Shown: positions 18,093 to 27,382, counted from the stretch's first letter. The stretch: 64,000 bases of DNA from Devosia aquimaris (GCF_020169335.1 NZ_JAIEZN010000001.1:451426-515425); one strand, 5' to 3'. Made by a program: numbers and translations. Notes: a model not told the origin generated them from the sequence alone.

Positions 18093-19904
18093 ATGCGTAG
18101 CCCGTTCTCTTTCAGCGCAAGCAAAGAGATCTCCCAGGCGGTTGCCGGCAGTGGCCACCGGCCAGAGGCGCTGCGCCGCAAGACGCTCGCCGACAACGCG
18201 CGCATCGCCATCGGTGCAAGCGCCCTGGCCATTCCTGTGGCCGTCTATTTCCTCGTCACCGGCTTCGCCTTGCCCTTCGTGTTGGTCATCATGTCGCTGG
18301 CTTCGGGCATGATCACCCTGGCGCTGCACCAGCGCCGGCTGTTCGAACAGGCCGCGGCCGGGCAGGTCTATACGATCCTGCTGCTGGGCCTGGTGATGAC
18401 GCTGGCCGATCCCCAACTGGGCGACATGGGCATGGCGGTGACCGTGCTGGCGCCCGTGCTGGCTGCCCTGCTGGGACGCAAGGACCTGCGTTGCCAGAGC
18501 TGGATCATGGCTGGCGTGGTGCTGGCGCTGGGCGCCATCGGCAGCATGCTGGGCCTGGCCGCTGTTGTGGCCGGCACGCCCTCGTGGTGGCTGGCCGGTG
18601 GCATGGCGTTCTTGGGCAGTGTCGTGGTGCTGGTTCACACCGCCAGCCGTATTGGCGGCGCCTACGAAGTCTATGACAAATCCCAGGTGACAGCTTATCG
18701 CCACCTGATCGAACATGTGCAGGATGCCGTGATCCGCTTCTCCAGCGATGGCGAACTGTTGCTCGCCTCGCGCTCGTCGGAAAAGCTGTTCGGCTGCCAG
18801 CGCTACGAGTTGACCGGCAGTGGGCTGGGCGAACGGCTGCATGTGCTGGACCGGCCCCTCTATTTGACAGCCTTTGCCGACGCCAACCAGGGCGGCCAGT
18901 CGCGCACCATCGAAGTGCGCATGCGCCGCGACGATCCGCACTCGGGCGCTGCGCTGCCGACCTTCATCTGGGTTGAAGTGTGCTTCTCGCCGGTCATGGA
19001 AAGCTCCATGAACGGGCTGCGCTTTGAAGTGGTGGCACTGCTGCGCGACATCACCGAGCGCAAGGACGATGAGGCCATGATGGCCGAAGCCCGCCGTGTT
19101 GCCGAGGAGGCCTCGAGCGCCAAGTCGCGCTTCCTGGCAACGATAGGCCATGAGCTGCGCACACCGCTCAATGCCGTCGTCGGCTTTTCGGAAATGATGA
19201 GCAGCGGCATCGGCGGCGAACTGTCGCCGACGCATCAGGAATATGCCGGACTGATTCACCAGAGCGGCAAGCATCTGCTCGAAGTGGTGCGCATGCTGCT
19301 CGACATGTCGCGGCTGGAGGCCGGCAAGTTCGAGCTGCAGACCGAGCAGCTCCAGCTGCAGGACCTGATTGAGCCTTGCTTCAGCATGGTGGGCGTGATC
19401 GCACGCGAGCAGGACATTCGCCTCGTCGCCGACATCAGCCCCAACGTGCCCATGCTGATGGCCGATGAACGCGCCTGCCGCCAGATCCTGATCAATCTGC
19501 TGTCCAATGCCGTCAAGTTCAGCCGCCCGCACGGCACTGTGACTGTCAGCATCAAGCGGCAGGGCCAGTCGCTGAACCTGTCGGTCAGCGACAATGGCAT
19601 CGGCATGGCACCCGAATCGCTGGCCCGCGTTGGCGAGCCCTTCTTCCAGGCTCATGACGGTCTTGATCGCCGCTATGAGGGAACGGGACTGGGCCTGTCC
19701 ATCGTCAAGGGCCTGGTGGACTTGCATGACGGCACGCTCAGGGCCATGTCTGAAATCGGGGTGGGGACAACCATGACGGTGTTGCTGCCCATAAACGGTC
19801 CGGCAATAAAAGCCGAAGAGACTGCCACCATCACGCCCATCCGCAAAGAATCGGTCGCCACCTCCATCTCCTCATGGCAAGACGAAAAAAGAAAAGCGCA
19901 ATGA
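18093..19904 (+). CDS. PAS-domain membrane sensor histidine kinase, DivJ/PleC class
   Basis: The 603-aa kinase starts with about six membrane helices (residues 36-185), then a PAS domain (about 200-325, ending in the PAC-like LLRDITERK), a HisKA domain with phospho-acceptor His353 (IGHELRTPLN) and a complete ATPase domain: N box NLLSNAVKF, G1 DNGIG at 500-504, G2 GTGLGL at 530-535. The domain order and long multi-helix N terminus resemble DivJ, the cell-cycle kinase that acts on DivK in alphaproteobacteria. That assignment is inferred from architecture and neighbours. The next gene begins inside its last codons. Confidence 0.8.
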   Translation: MRSPFSFSASKEISQAVAGSGHRPEALRRKTLADNARIAIGASALAIPVAVYFLVTGFALPFVLVIMSLASGMITLALHQRRLFEQAAAGQVYTILLLGLVMTLADPQLGDMGMAVTVLAPVLAALLGRKDLRCQSWIMAGVVLALGAIGSMLGLAAVVAGTPSWWLAGGMAFLGSVVVLVHTASRIGGAYEVYDKSQVTAYRHLIEHVQDAVIRFSSDGELLLASRSSEKLFGCQRYELTGSGLGERLHVLDRPLYLTAFADANQGGQSRTIEVRMRRDDPHSGAALPTFIWVEVCFSPVMESSMNGLRFEVVALLRDITERKDDEAMMAEARRVAEEASSAKSRFLATIGHELRTPLNAVVGFSEMMSSGIGGELSPTHQEYAGLIHQSGKHLLEVVRMLLDMSRLEAGKFELQTEQLQLQDLIEPCFSMVGVIAREQDIRLVADISPNVPMLMADERACRQILINLLSNAVKFSRPHGTVTVSIKRQGQSLNLSVSDNGIGMAPESLARVGEPFFQAHDGLDRRYEGTGLGLSIVKGLVDLHDGTLRAMSEIGVGTTMTVLLPINGPAIKAEETATITPIRKESVATSISSWQDEKRKAQ

Positions 19905-21070
19905 CGGCTAGCACCCTCTCTCATCTGCCTCTGGCGGCTGGCAGCGCCCTTCTGGCTGCCCTGGGTCGTTCGGGTCGCTGGGCCCTGACGCACTACATGC
20001 GGGCCCCCTTGGCGTCCACCGGGCTGATGGCCCTGGTGACCCTGACGGCGCTGGCCGGCAGCAATGCCCTCTATTTCCAGACCAAGCGGCACCCGGCGCC
20101 GTTCTTTGCACCGGCACAGACCGCATCGCTCGACGTTGTGCCTCAGGCCGCACCACAGCCCAGCCAGGACGAGACGGCGGCGCTGCCGGTGATCCCGGCG
20201 CAGCGCAGTATGGTGCCGGCCCCTGTTGTGGCCAATGAAACCACGGGCAGCGTCACCGCGCCGGTGGTGCCCGACGCCCCAGTGGGCAACAAGCAGGCTT
20301 TTGCCGTGCAGAAGAAGCTGACCGAACTGGGCCTGTTCCAGGGCACGGTGGACGGCTTTTATGGCCCCATGACAGCCAATGCCATCCGCGCCTTTGAACA
20401 GCGCAACGGCCTTGAGCCGACCGGGGCGATGACACCCTCGGTGGTCGACGCTATTCTCCAGTCCGATGCTGCAGGGCGCATGCCGGTGGTGCAGCCGGTG
20501 GCCCAGCCAGTCGCCCAGGTGCAACCCGCGCCGGTCGTGGTGCAGCCCCAGCCTGTGCGCCAGGCAAGCGTCGCGCCCCAGCCCCAGCCCATGGTGCAGA
20601 CCACGCAGAACCTGACCCCGGTGGATAACGCTGTCGACGTGGTCGGCAACGCTGCCGAAACCACCATCGATTCCATCGTCGCCGCGTTTGAATCGAGCCC
20701 GGCTACACCGCTGACGCCGCGCGCTGCCCTGCCGGCGCTCAATCCGGCGAGGACACCGGCCGCCACTGTGCCCGCGCAGGCCCAGAGCGTCGCGCCGGCC
20801 CAGCCCGAGCAGGCCGTGCAACGCGTCGCCGACATTTCGCCGCAGACCGTGGCGCCACCGGTGAACCCGGCCAACAATGTGCAGCTGGTGACCCAGATTC
20901 AGCGCGGCCTGGCCAGCCTGGGGTTCTATCATGGCGCCATCGACGGGCATCCCGGCGATTCCACGGCGCGCGCGATCCGCGAGTTCGAGAATTTCAACAG
21001 CTACAAGCTGACCGGCGAGGTCAAGCCGGACCTGGTTGAGCTGCTGCGCAATGCCGGCGCAACACTCTAG
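19874..21070 (+). CDS. membrane-anchored peptidoglycan-binding protein
   Basis: The 398-aa protein starts inside the end of the kinase gene. A basic N terminus (MARRKKK) is followed by a membrane helix at about 47-66. A PG_binding_1 domain covers about 140-190 (LGLFQGTVDGFYGPMTANAI) and a second covers about 335-398 (LGFYHGAIDGHPGDSTARAI). A long Pro/Ala/Val/Gln-rich linker rich in QPAPVV-type repeats joins the two. It probably anchors a complex to the cell wall from the inner membrane. It is coupled to the kinase upstream and the DUF1491 gene downstream. Confidence 0.85.
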   Translation: MARRKKKSAMTASTLSHLPLAAGSALLAALGRSGRWALTHYMRAPLASTGLMALVTLTALAGSNALYFQTKRHPAPFFAPAQTASLDVVPQAAPQPSQDETAALPVIPAQRSMVPAPVVANETTGSVTAPVVPDAPVGNKQAFAVQKKLTELGLFQGTVDGFYGPMTANAIRAFEQRNGLEPTGAMTPSVVDAILQSDAAGRMPVVQPVAQPVAQVQPAPVVVQPQPVRQASVAPQPQPMVQTTQNLTPVDNAVDVVGNAAETTIDSIVAAFESSPATPLTPRAALPALNPARTPAATVPAQAQSVAPAQPEQAVQRVADISPQTVAPPVNPANNVQLVTQIQRGLASLGFYHGAIDGHPGDSTARAIREFENFNSYKLTGEVKPDLVELLRNAGATL

Positions 21071-21409
21071 GTGAGCCTACTACGCGCCGACCTGTGGTGT
21101 GGGGTGTTTGTGCGCAGGCACAACGACCTGGGGCACATGTGTGTGGTGTCGCGCCGCGGCGACTCCATTGCCGGACAGGTGTTCATCGAGGTCGACCACC
21201 TTGATGGCACCGCCTCGCTCTACACCCCCGCGCCGATCGCCAGTCGCCAGCAGGATGACGCAGGCCTGGTGTTCCAATGCCGGTTCCACCACGTCGAACC
21301 CGCCAAGGTGCGCGACCGTATTGCCCGCGAGGTCGAGTTTGACCCCGACCTCTGGGTATTGAGCCTGGATTTGCGCGGCGATGACCTTGGGATTGACCTG
21401 GTCAAATAG
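21071..21409 (+). CDS. DUF1491 family protein
   Basis: The 112-aa cytoplasmic protein starts at GTG 21071, directly after the previous stop. It shows the DUF1491 pattern: an LWCGVFVRR start, CVVSRRGDSIAGQVFIEV, LYTPAP, and an acidic C terminus VEFDPDLWVLSLD. This small family is restricted to alphaproteobacteria and has no known function. It probably belongs to the kinase operon. Confidence 0.8.
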   Translation: MSLLRADLWCGVFVRRHNDLGHMCVVSRRGDSIAGQVFIEVDHLDGTASLYTPAPIASRQQDDAGLVFQCRFHHVEPAKVRDRIAREVEFDPDLWVLSLDLRGDDLGIDLVK

Positions 21410-21443
21410 GGTCTGAGCCCGCATTGGGCCGATGCTGCTCGCT

Positions 21444-22616
21444 TTAGCTGGCGCGCTTGATGCCGATGCGGGCGAGGGCTTCGATGGCCTGTTCGACGAC
21501 CGGATTGTGCGCCGGGGCCAGCGAAGGCGTGCGGCGGCTGGTCTCGGTGAAGGGCTTGTATTCGGGCTTGGCCAGCTCGAGCAGGTTCACCTCGCCGCGC
21601 CAGGCGCTCATCAGATAGGCCATCGAGTCCGGCGAGACATTGCCGAACATGGTGGCGAAATCGGCCAGGGCGCGCGAGCGCTCGCTGTCGTGGCTGGTGG
21701 CGTGGATGAGCACCTTGAGCCCGTCATAGGCGCTGCAGCCGAAGGCGCGCAGCATGACAAAGAGCGAGGCGCCGGTGACGTCGTGGGCGATCTGGCCGCA
21801 GCGCACTTCATCCAGACCCGTGATCTGGCTGAGCAGCTTGGTGACTTCGGGGCGACGATTTTCCGAGAACAGCTTCATCAGCGCCAGGGTCAGCTCGGCA
21901 TTGGCCACAGTGAGCTGCTCGATGGTCTTTTTGATCGGCGCGGCAGGGGTATCGCGATGCGCGAAGGCCTGGATGACCTTGAGACGGTCGGCATCGGAGA
22001 GGTCAAAGAAGGCCGGGGCCAGGAGGGCCGCGTCGAAGTCGCTGCGTTTGGCCAGCGACTCGGCGACCATGTGGTCCATCTGGGCGGAACGGGCCAGGGC
22101 GCTGAGATAGGCGCCGCGCGGCACGATATGGGTATTGGCAGCCAAGGCCCTGTAAACCTTGCGCGAATTCATCTGGAACAGCTTGGCCAGCACGATGTTG
22201 GACAGGTCCGGACGGGCGGCCAGGGTGGCCGCCGCCGGAACGTCGTAGCGGGCAATGATCTCCAGCATCGTGGCTTCGCTGAGTTCGACGGCCGTGGTCA
22301 GGAAAGTGTTGAGGTCCTCGCCGATATTTTCCACCACCAGCGCTTCCAGCACCGGCGACAGCACGGCAGCGCGGCCCAGGATGGCAGCGCCCTTGGCACG
22401 GGCCTGTGGGCCGGCAATGGGGAACAGACGGCTGGCAAGTGCTTCAAACTGTTCCATTTCGGGAGCAGTGGCCTTGCCGCGGCGCGCATAGGCGTCACAG
22501 GCGGCAATCAGAAGCGTGTTCGTCCGGTCCACGCCGCCGGACTCAATCAGCAGTTGAAACGTCTCGTAAGGCTGAAAACCAAGCATATCGTGGGGACCGT
22601 CATATCGGAATCGCAT
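21444..22616 (-). CDS. DUF2336 domain protein
   Basis: The 390-aa soluble all-helical protein has a repeat-like helical layout typical of DUF2336. Features include an AAILGRAAVLSPVLEALV region near residue 78, repeated short helices, and the C-terminal FGCSAYDGLKVLIHATSHD. DUF2336 proteins are alphaproteobacterial and functionally obscure, often found near regulatory genes. The ATG at 22616 is preferred over the adjoining GTG. It converges with DUF1491 and diverges from a small gene; a CtrA-like site lies about 40 bp upstream. Confidence 0.75.
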   Translation of the reverse strand: MRFRYDGPHDMLGFQPYETFQLLIESGGVDRTNTLLIAACDAYARRGKATAPEMEQFEALASRLFPIAGPQARAKGAAILGRAAVLSPVLEALVVENIGEDLNTFLTTAVELSEATMLEIIARYDVPAAATLAARPDLSNIVLAKLFQMNSRKVYRALAANTHIVPRGAYLSALARSAQMDHMVAESLAKRSDFDAALLAPAFFDLSDADRLKVIQAFAHRDTPAAPIKKTIEQLTVANAELTLALMKLFSENRRPEVTKLLSQITGLDEVRCGQIAHDVTGASLFVMLRAFGCSAYDGLKVLIHATSHDSERSRALADFATMFGNVSPDSMAYLMSAWRGEVNLLELAKPEYKPFTETSRRTPSLAPAHNPVVEQAIEALARIGIKRAS

Positions 22617-22652
22617 CACATTCGATGCACAGCCACTCTTGCCGGCAATTCG

Positions 22653-22667
22653 TTAGCAGACTGTTAA
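22653..22667. promoter_or_regulatory. possible CtrA box in a divergent promoter region
   Basis: TTAG-N7-TTAA followed by C is one mismatch from the CtrA consensus. It lies between the DUF2336 gene (leftward) and the small gene at 22779 (rightward). Motif match only. Confidence 0.3.
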
Positions 22668-22778
22668 CCTTGACGATCTCTTAATGGGGACAGAACGCAC
22701 TGGGGCGAAGTGCGGACTGATTTGCAACACGAAGCGCGGCCTCCAGGGGAAGGAGGAGCGGGACCCACGGAGGATAGC

Positions 22779-22946
22779 TTGGCTAAGCTCTTCAGTATCA
22801 ACGAACGACGGACGGCATCCACACCCGGCAAGACGCTCCCGGGTGACGCAAAAATCCTGATGTTCACCGGAGTGCGTTATGAACGCGGCACGCCTGGCAA
22901 GCCGACCAAGACCATCGACCCGTCAACCAAGCGCAAGCGTGGCTGA
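22779..22946 (+). CDS. small conserved-looking basic protein, 55 aa
   Basis: A TTG at 22779 lies 5 bp behind a perfect GGAGG. The 55-residue product begins MAKLFSINERR, continues TPGKTLPGDAKILMFTGVRYERG, and ends in a basic KRKRG tail. A GTG at 22710 would lengthen it by 23 residues but has no ribosome site. It overlaps the next gene by 68 bp in another frame. I do not know its function; the composition suggests a small nucleic-acid-associated protein. Confidence 0.55.
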   Translation: MAKLFSINERRTASTPGKTLPGDAKILMFTGVRYERGTPGKPTKTIDPSTKRKRG

Positions 22947-23763
22947 TGTTCTGCGCGCCCTCGGGCGCGGTGTGAGCATCCTCGTCCTGGCCAATCTGGC
23001 TTTTGCCTGTGTCGCCCGCCCGACGGGTGACTTCGGCCGCGCCGAGCCGGGCATCGTGCATGATACGGCCATGCCGATGGCCGGGGATATGTTGGCCCGC
23101 GCCCGCAAGGAGCCGGTCTCCCGCTTCAATATCACCGACCAGGAGCGGGAGATGCATGACCGCGTCTGGCGCTTCCTGGTGGCCCCGCATGCGCAGGACT
23201 GGCTTTTCGACAGCTCCGTGGAGCTGCAGCGCACCCGCATCATTCCGCCGCGCGACGAGCGCTACACCACCGACCGCTATTACGCCTGGCTCAAGCGCAC
23301 GCAATATCAATCCTCGCGCACCCGCTACAGCACCGTGGGCAACCACGCCAGCATCGACATCGAAACGCTGCCGACCACCTTTGCCGCCATTTGCGCGGTG
23401 ATTGCGGTGGACCAGCAGCGCGCCATTGCGCTGGGCAATCTGTCGCCGCGCCTGCCCGAAACGGCGGCAGCGGAAGTGGCGGCACGCCGCGCCGAGAACG
23501 ATGCCTTCATCGCCTGGTTCGTGCGCGCGCTCAACTATCGCTACGACAGCTACAATTTCGCGCTCGACAGCCTGCTGGTGGAAACACCGCATGAGCAATC
23601 CCTGGCGGTGGACGAGACGCTGCGTCGGCTCTCGGTCTATGTCGGCCGCGCCAACCGGCACGACTTCTGCGGCAATGGCGGCCAGATGGCCGGCTACAGC
23701 AATGTCGTCATACCGTCACGCTACCAACATAAGGGCGACACCGAGATCGTGCTGCAGAAGTAG
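22879..23763 (+). CDS. secreted or lipoprotein-like protein of unknown function
   Basis: The 294-aa protein has a basic N terminus and a hydrophobic run SILVLANLAFAC at about residues 33-44. The following cysteine could be a lipidation site, although LAFAC is a loose lipobox. The mature part has many Tyr and Arg residues (DRYYAWLKRTQYQ) and ends FCGNGGQMAGYSNVV. ATG 22879 has a GGAG site; a GTG at 22939, right at the preceding stop, is an alternative that removes the overlap with the small gene. No family recognised. Confidence 0.6.
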   Translation: MNAARLASRPRPSTRQPSASVADVLRALGRGVSILVLANLAFACVARPTGDFGRAEPGIVHDTAMPMAGDMLARARKEPVSRFNITDQEREMHDRVWRFLVAPHAQDWLFDSSVELQRTRIIPPRDERYTTDRYYAWLKRTQYQSSRTRYSTVGNHASIDIETLPTTFAAICAVIAVDQQRAIALGNLSPRLPETAAAEVAARRAENDAFIAWFVRALNYRYDSYNFALDSLLVETPHEQSLAVDETLRRLSVYVGRANRHDFCGNGGQMAGYSNVVIPSRYQHKGDTEIVLQK

Positions 23764-23781
23764 CGTCTGCCGGAGCGTAAC

Positions 23782-24978
23782 ATGGACAACCCAGCCCAGC
23801 ATCGCAGCGGCACGCCCGGCGAAGTATTTGGCGCCTTCCTCAAGCTGGGCCTGACCGCCTTCGGCGGGCCGATCGCCCATCTGGGCTATTTCCGCGACGA
23901 ACTGGTGCTGCGCCGCCGCTGGCTGGACGAGGCGGCCTATGCGGATTTGGTGGCCCTCTGCCAGTTCCTGCCGGGCCCCGCTTCGAGCCAGGTCGGCTTT
24001 TCCCTTGGCCTGCTGCGGGCCGGGCCGCTGGGCGCACTCGCCGCCTGGACGGCCTTTACGCTGCCATCGGCCCTGCTGCTGGTTGCCTTTGCCATCATCG
24101 CCGGCACGCTGGAGGGGCCTCTGGCGCTGGGCATTGTGCATGGGCTCAAGCTGGTGGCGGTCGCCGTGGTGGCCCAGGCCGTCTGGGGCATGGCGCGCAG
24201 CCTGACGCCGGACCGGCAGCGGGCGACGCTGGCCGTGATCGCCATTGCCGCGGTTGTGCTGCTGCCGGGCGCAATCGGGCAGATTGCGGCCATTGTGCTG
24301 GGCGTCATCGGTGGTCTGGCGGTCTGCCGCGATGGCGCACAAGCGCCGGTGTCGGTGACGCATTTTCCGGTGTCGGCGCGGGCAGGATGGTCTGCGCTGG
24401 CGCTGTTTGCCATCCTGCTGCTGGGCCTGCCGCTGCTGGCCGGGGTGACCAACTGGCCGGGACTGGATCTCTTTGATGGCTTTTATCGCGCCGGGGCGCT
24501 GGTGTTCGGCGGCGGCCATGTGGTGCTGCCGCTGCTCGAAAGCGAGACGGTGGCGCGCGGCTGGCTGAGCCGCGACGCCTTCATGGCCGGATATGGCGCC
24601 ACCCAGGCGGTGCCAGGACCGCTCTTCACCTTCGCCGCCTATCTGGGCATGCTGGCCCAGAGTTGGGCTGGGGCCGCGCTGGCACTCATAGCGGTGTTTC
24701 TGCCGGGCTTCCTGCTGCTGGTGGGCGTGCTGCCGTTCTGGAATCGCCTGCGGGCCGCGCCACTGGCACAGGCCGGGATGCGCGGCGCCAATGCTGCCGT
24801 GGTGGGCGTGCTCGGAGCCGCGCTCTATGACCCCGTGATCACCAGCGCCGTGCTGACGCCGCTTGATATGGCCCTGGCGACGGCGGGCTTTGTCGCCCTC
24901 ATTGTCTGGAAGGCGCCGCCCTGGGTGGTGGTGCTGGCCTTGGCGATCGCTGGCGGGCTGATCGGGCTGATGGGGTAG
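23782..24978 (+). CDS. chrA: chromate transporter (CHR family)
   Basis: This membrane protein of 398 aa is made of two homologous CHR halves. The first has FLKLGLTAFGGP and LPGPASSQ; the second has FYRAGALVFGGGHVVLPLLE and AVPGPLFTFAAYLG. About ten membrane segments are present. Full-length, two-domain members export chromate by the proton-motive force; some act on sulfate or have unknown substrates. It lies 18 bp after the previous gene with a GGAG site, so the two may share a transcript. Confidence 0.9.
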   Translation: MDNPAQHRSGTPGEVFGAFLKLGLTAFGGPIAHLGYFRDELVLRRRWLDEAAYADLVALCQFLPGPASSQVGFSLGLLRAGPLGALAAWTAFTLPSALLLVAFAIIAGTLEGPLALGIVHGLKLVAVAVVAQAVWGMARSLTPDRQRATLAVIAIAAVVLLPGAIGQIAAIVLGVIGGLAVCRDGAQAPVSVTHFPVSARAGWSALALFAILLLGLPLLAGVTNWPGLDLFDGFYRAGALVFGGGHVVLPLLESETVARGWLSRDAFMAGYGATQAVPGPLFTFAAYLGMLAQSWAGAALALIAVFLPGFLLLVGVLPFWNRLRAAPLAQAGMRGANAAVVGVLGAALYDPVITSAVLTPLDMALATAGFVALIVWKAPPWVVVLALAIAGGLIGLMG

Positions 24979-25048
24979 GGGCCATTGCTTTGGCCGGCCC
25001 ATGCGGCGATGGTGCTGGCCAGACATCCATTCGGTTCGCGAGACAATC

Positions 25049-26092
25049 GTGCAGCTCATCCAGCCCCGCCGCCTGCAGAAGGGCGACACCATCGCCACCG
25101 TATCGCCCTCCTGGGGCGGCCCAGGGACGTTTCCGCAGCGCTATGCGGCGGGGAAGGCGCAGCTTGAGGCAGAATTCGGCCTGCGGGTGGTGGAAATGCC
25201 CCACACGCTGGCGCCGCCGGAGTTTGTTGCCGCCAATCCCAAGGCGCGTGCCGACGATCTGATGGCGGCCTTTGCCGATCCCGATATTGCCGGCATCTTC
25301 TCCACCATCGGTGGCGATGACTGCATTCGCCTCTTGCCCTACCTCGACCTCGACGTGATCCGCGCCAATCCCAAGGTGTTTCTGGGCTTTTCGGATACGA
25401 CCTCGCTGCATTTCGCATGCCTGACGGCAGGGCTTTCGAGCTTTTACGGCCCCAGCATCATGGCCGGCTTCGGTGAGAATGCCGGCATGCATGCTTATAG
25501 CGTGGAAGGTGTCCGCAAGGCGCTTTTTGCGCCCGCACCGATGGGCCTGGTGCCCGACAACACCGAAGGCTGGACGGCTGAGCGGCTGGACTGGGCCGAC
25601 CCGGCGCTGCAGAGCCAGAAGCGAAGGCTGCATCCGGCTGGCCGCCCGCGCCTCTTGCAGGGGCAGGGACAGGTGAGCGGTCATCTGCTGGGCGGCTGCG
25701 CCGAAGTGATCGAAATGGTCAAGGGCACGCCCTGGTGGCCGGGGCCCGAGAGGTGGCGCGGCGCCATCCTCTTCTACGAGACCTCCGAAGAGGCGCCGCC
25801 GCCGCGCTACATCAAGTACTGGATGCGCAATCTGGTGGCACAGGGCATCTTGCCGGTGCTGGCCGGCATGCTGATCGCCCGCCCGGACCCGCTGGGCGAT
25901 GCCGACTATCAGGACAAGCTCGAAACAGCCATCTGCGAAAGCCTGGCCGAAGCCGGGCTGGAACGCCTGCCGGTGCTGAGCGGGCTCGATTTCGGCCATA
26001 CCCAGCCCATGCTGACGCTGCCCTATGGCGCCATGGCGCAGATCGATTGCGAGACGGCGAGCCTCACGATCCTTTCGTCCGGCGTCATCTGA
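25049..26092 (+). CDS. S66 family peptidase (LD-carboxypeptidase/MccF-like)
   Basis: The 347-aa enzyme has the S66 layout: an N-terminal GDTIATVSPSWGGPG, nucleophile Ser in GFSDTT with the preceding FSTIGGDD loop, a mid-protein LLGGCAEVIEMVKGT bearing the catalytic Glu region, and a C-terminal His in DFGHTQPM. S66 enzymes trim murein tetrapeptides (LdcA) or cleave peptide-nucleotide antibiotics (MccF); the GGDD segment and length resemble the MccF-like branch. The GTG at 25049 (VQLIQPRRL) is chosen because it starts at the conserved region; an ATG at 25001 would add 16 unconserved residues. Confidence 0.85.
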   Translation: MQLIQPRRLQKGDTIATVSPSWGGPGTFPQRYAAGKAQLEAEFGLRVVEMPHTLAPPEFVAANPKARADDLMAAFADPDIAGIFSTIGGDDCIRLLPYLDLDVIRANPKVFLGFSDTTSLHFACLTAGLSSFYGPSIMAGFGENAGMHAYSVEGVRKALFAPAPMGLVPDNTEGWTAERLDWADPALQSQKRRLHPAGRPRLLQGQGQVSGHLLGGCAEVIEMVKGTPWWPGPERWRGAILFYETSEEAPPPRYIKYWMRNLVAQGILPVLAGMLIARPDPLGDADYQDKLETAICESLAEAGLERLPVLSGLDFGHTQPMLTLPYGAMAQIDCETASLTILSSGVI

Positions 26093-26158
26093 GCCGCAGC
26101 TTTTGCAAACCCTTTGGATGGCCCTGGAAACTGACGTTCCGTCCAGTCCGGTCCGACG

Positions 26159-26704
26159 CTAGAGCCTTGGCCCGCAGGTGACCTTGGACAGCGCCTCGGC
26201 AAAGCGGGGGCGCATGACGTCGTGCGGGGGGATCAGTCGCACCAGGGCGAAAAGCTGATCGACATCGGCTTCGACGACCAACAGGCCATCGGGCACATCC
26301 AGCGTCTGCTGGGCCAAAAGGCGCGTCTGTGCGGCATTGAAAATGCCCAGCTTGAGGGTCTGGTTGATGCCGTCGCGATTGGTGGTGGAATAGGCCACCA
26401 CGCCATCGCTCTTGAACAGCGCCACCGACCAGGGCGCCTCGGGCAGCACACCATTGAGATAGGCCGGCCCGGCGGTGAGATCGATGCTGCATACGCCATA
26501 GATCAGCGCCGGATCGAGCCCGAGCGGATTAGGCTGGCCGGCCTCGACCGGGGGCAGGATGACCATGCGATCGGCGGCATCGAGCGCAGCGATGTGTGCG
26601 GAAATCGTGTCTTCGGCCAGGCGCGGCAGGGTGAGGATGACGACCAGATGGATGATGCCGCCCAGCACCACGCCGCCGGCCAGCCAGAGCAGGAAGCGCG
26701 TCAT
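26159..26704 (-). CDS. DUF1254-like membrane-anchored protein
   Basis: From ATG 26704 the protein is 181 aa: an N-terminal membrane helix (FLLWLAGGVVLGGIIHLVVIL), then an extracytoplasmic domain with YGVCSIDLTAGPAYLNGVLP and FSTTNRDGIN-like sequence. It overlaps the DUF1214 gene by 4 bp on the same strand. Paired genes of this type occur widely in Rhizobiales and their function is unknown. The overlap implies translational coupling and probably a periplasmic complex. Confidence 0.7.
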   Translation of the reverse strand: MTRFLLWLAGGVVLGGIIHLVVILTLPRLAEDTISAHIAALDAADRMVILPPVEAGQPNPLGLDPALIYGVCSIDLTAGPAYLNGVLPEAPWSVALFKSDGVVAYSTTNRDGINQTLKLGIFNAAQTRLLAQQTLDVPDGLLVVEADVDQLFALVRLIPPHDVMRPRFAEALSKVTCGPRL

Positions 26705-27273
26705 GGGCAAGCCTCCTTGGTAATGGCCGGCATCGAGGAATCGCTCGAAAAGCCCGAGAAAGTTGCGGTGTCATAAAGGCTGAGCACCAGGCGGAACGGG
26801 CCGTCACCGCTCAGTTCCAGCCAGTTGCCCGCCGAAAGATGCTTGCCGATGGCTATGGCGATCGAGCCGTCGTTGGGCCGGGACAGGCCATTGGACCGCA
26901 GGACCGGATCAGCATCGGGCGCGGCGATATTGATGCCGTCCTCATCGAGGGCCACCAGCGTCCATCCGGTGGCCAGGGGCGTCATCCCCACGACCTTGTA
27001 GGTGCAGTCACGGGTGAGTGGATCGCCGGCGCTATCCGTGCTGGCGGTGAAGCGGATGCCTTCGGCCTGGCCAAGCTGCAACTCGCCTTCGCGCACCAGA
27101 AAGCTGCGGGTATAGGGATTGGGTGTGGGCGAGCCGGCATCGGGCCAGGCAGCCCAGGGGCCGATCTCGACAGCACCGAACATGCGCCCGTCGTTGAGCG
27201 CGTAATAGCTCAGCCCGAAGCCCACCCCCAGCGCCACGGTGCACATCATCAGCAGATAGAGGACGAAGCGCAT
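26701..27273 (-). CDS. DUF1214 domain protein
   Basis: The 190-aa protein has an N-terminal membrane helix (about residues 3-25) and a DUF1214 domain with IGPWAAWPDAGSPTPNPYTR, DSAGDPLTRDCTYKVVG, and a C-terminal NWLELSGDGPFRLVLSLYDT. The end of the domain is the usual DUF1214 signature. It is the first gene of the two-gene unit with the DUF1254-like protein. Periplasmic location is expected; no reaction is known. Confidence 0.85.
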   Translation of the reverse strand: MRFVLYLLMMCTVALGVGFGLSYYALNDGRMFGAVEIGPWAAWPDAGSPTPNPYTRSFLVREGELQLGQAEGIRFTASTDSAGDPLTRDCTYKVVGMTPLATGWTLVALDEDGINIAAPDADPVLRSNGLSRPNDGSIAIAIGKHLSAGNWLELSGDGPFRLVLSLYDTATFSGFSSDSSMPAITKEACP

Positions 27274-27382
27274 CGGGTCAGCAGCTCGGATCGGGAAACG
27301 GCATGGGCGGCGGCAACCTGCGCAAGGACAGTGTTCAGCCTATAGCAAGGGGGGCGCGGAGTCGAAAGGGTGCAACAAGGGG

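Noticed and set aside
18075-19727. Long antisense open frame opposite the PAS kinase
   Set aside because: Composition is that of an antisense shadow and the kinase motifs on the plus strand are complete.
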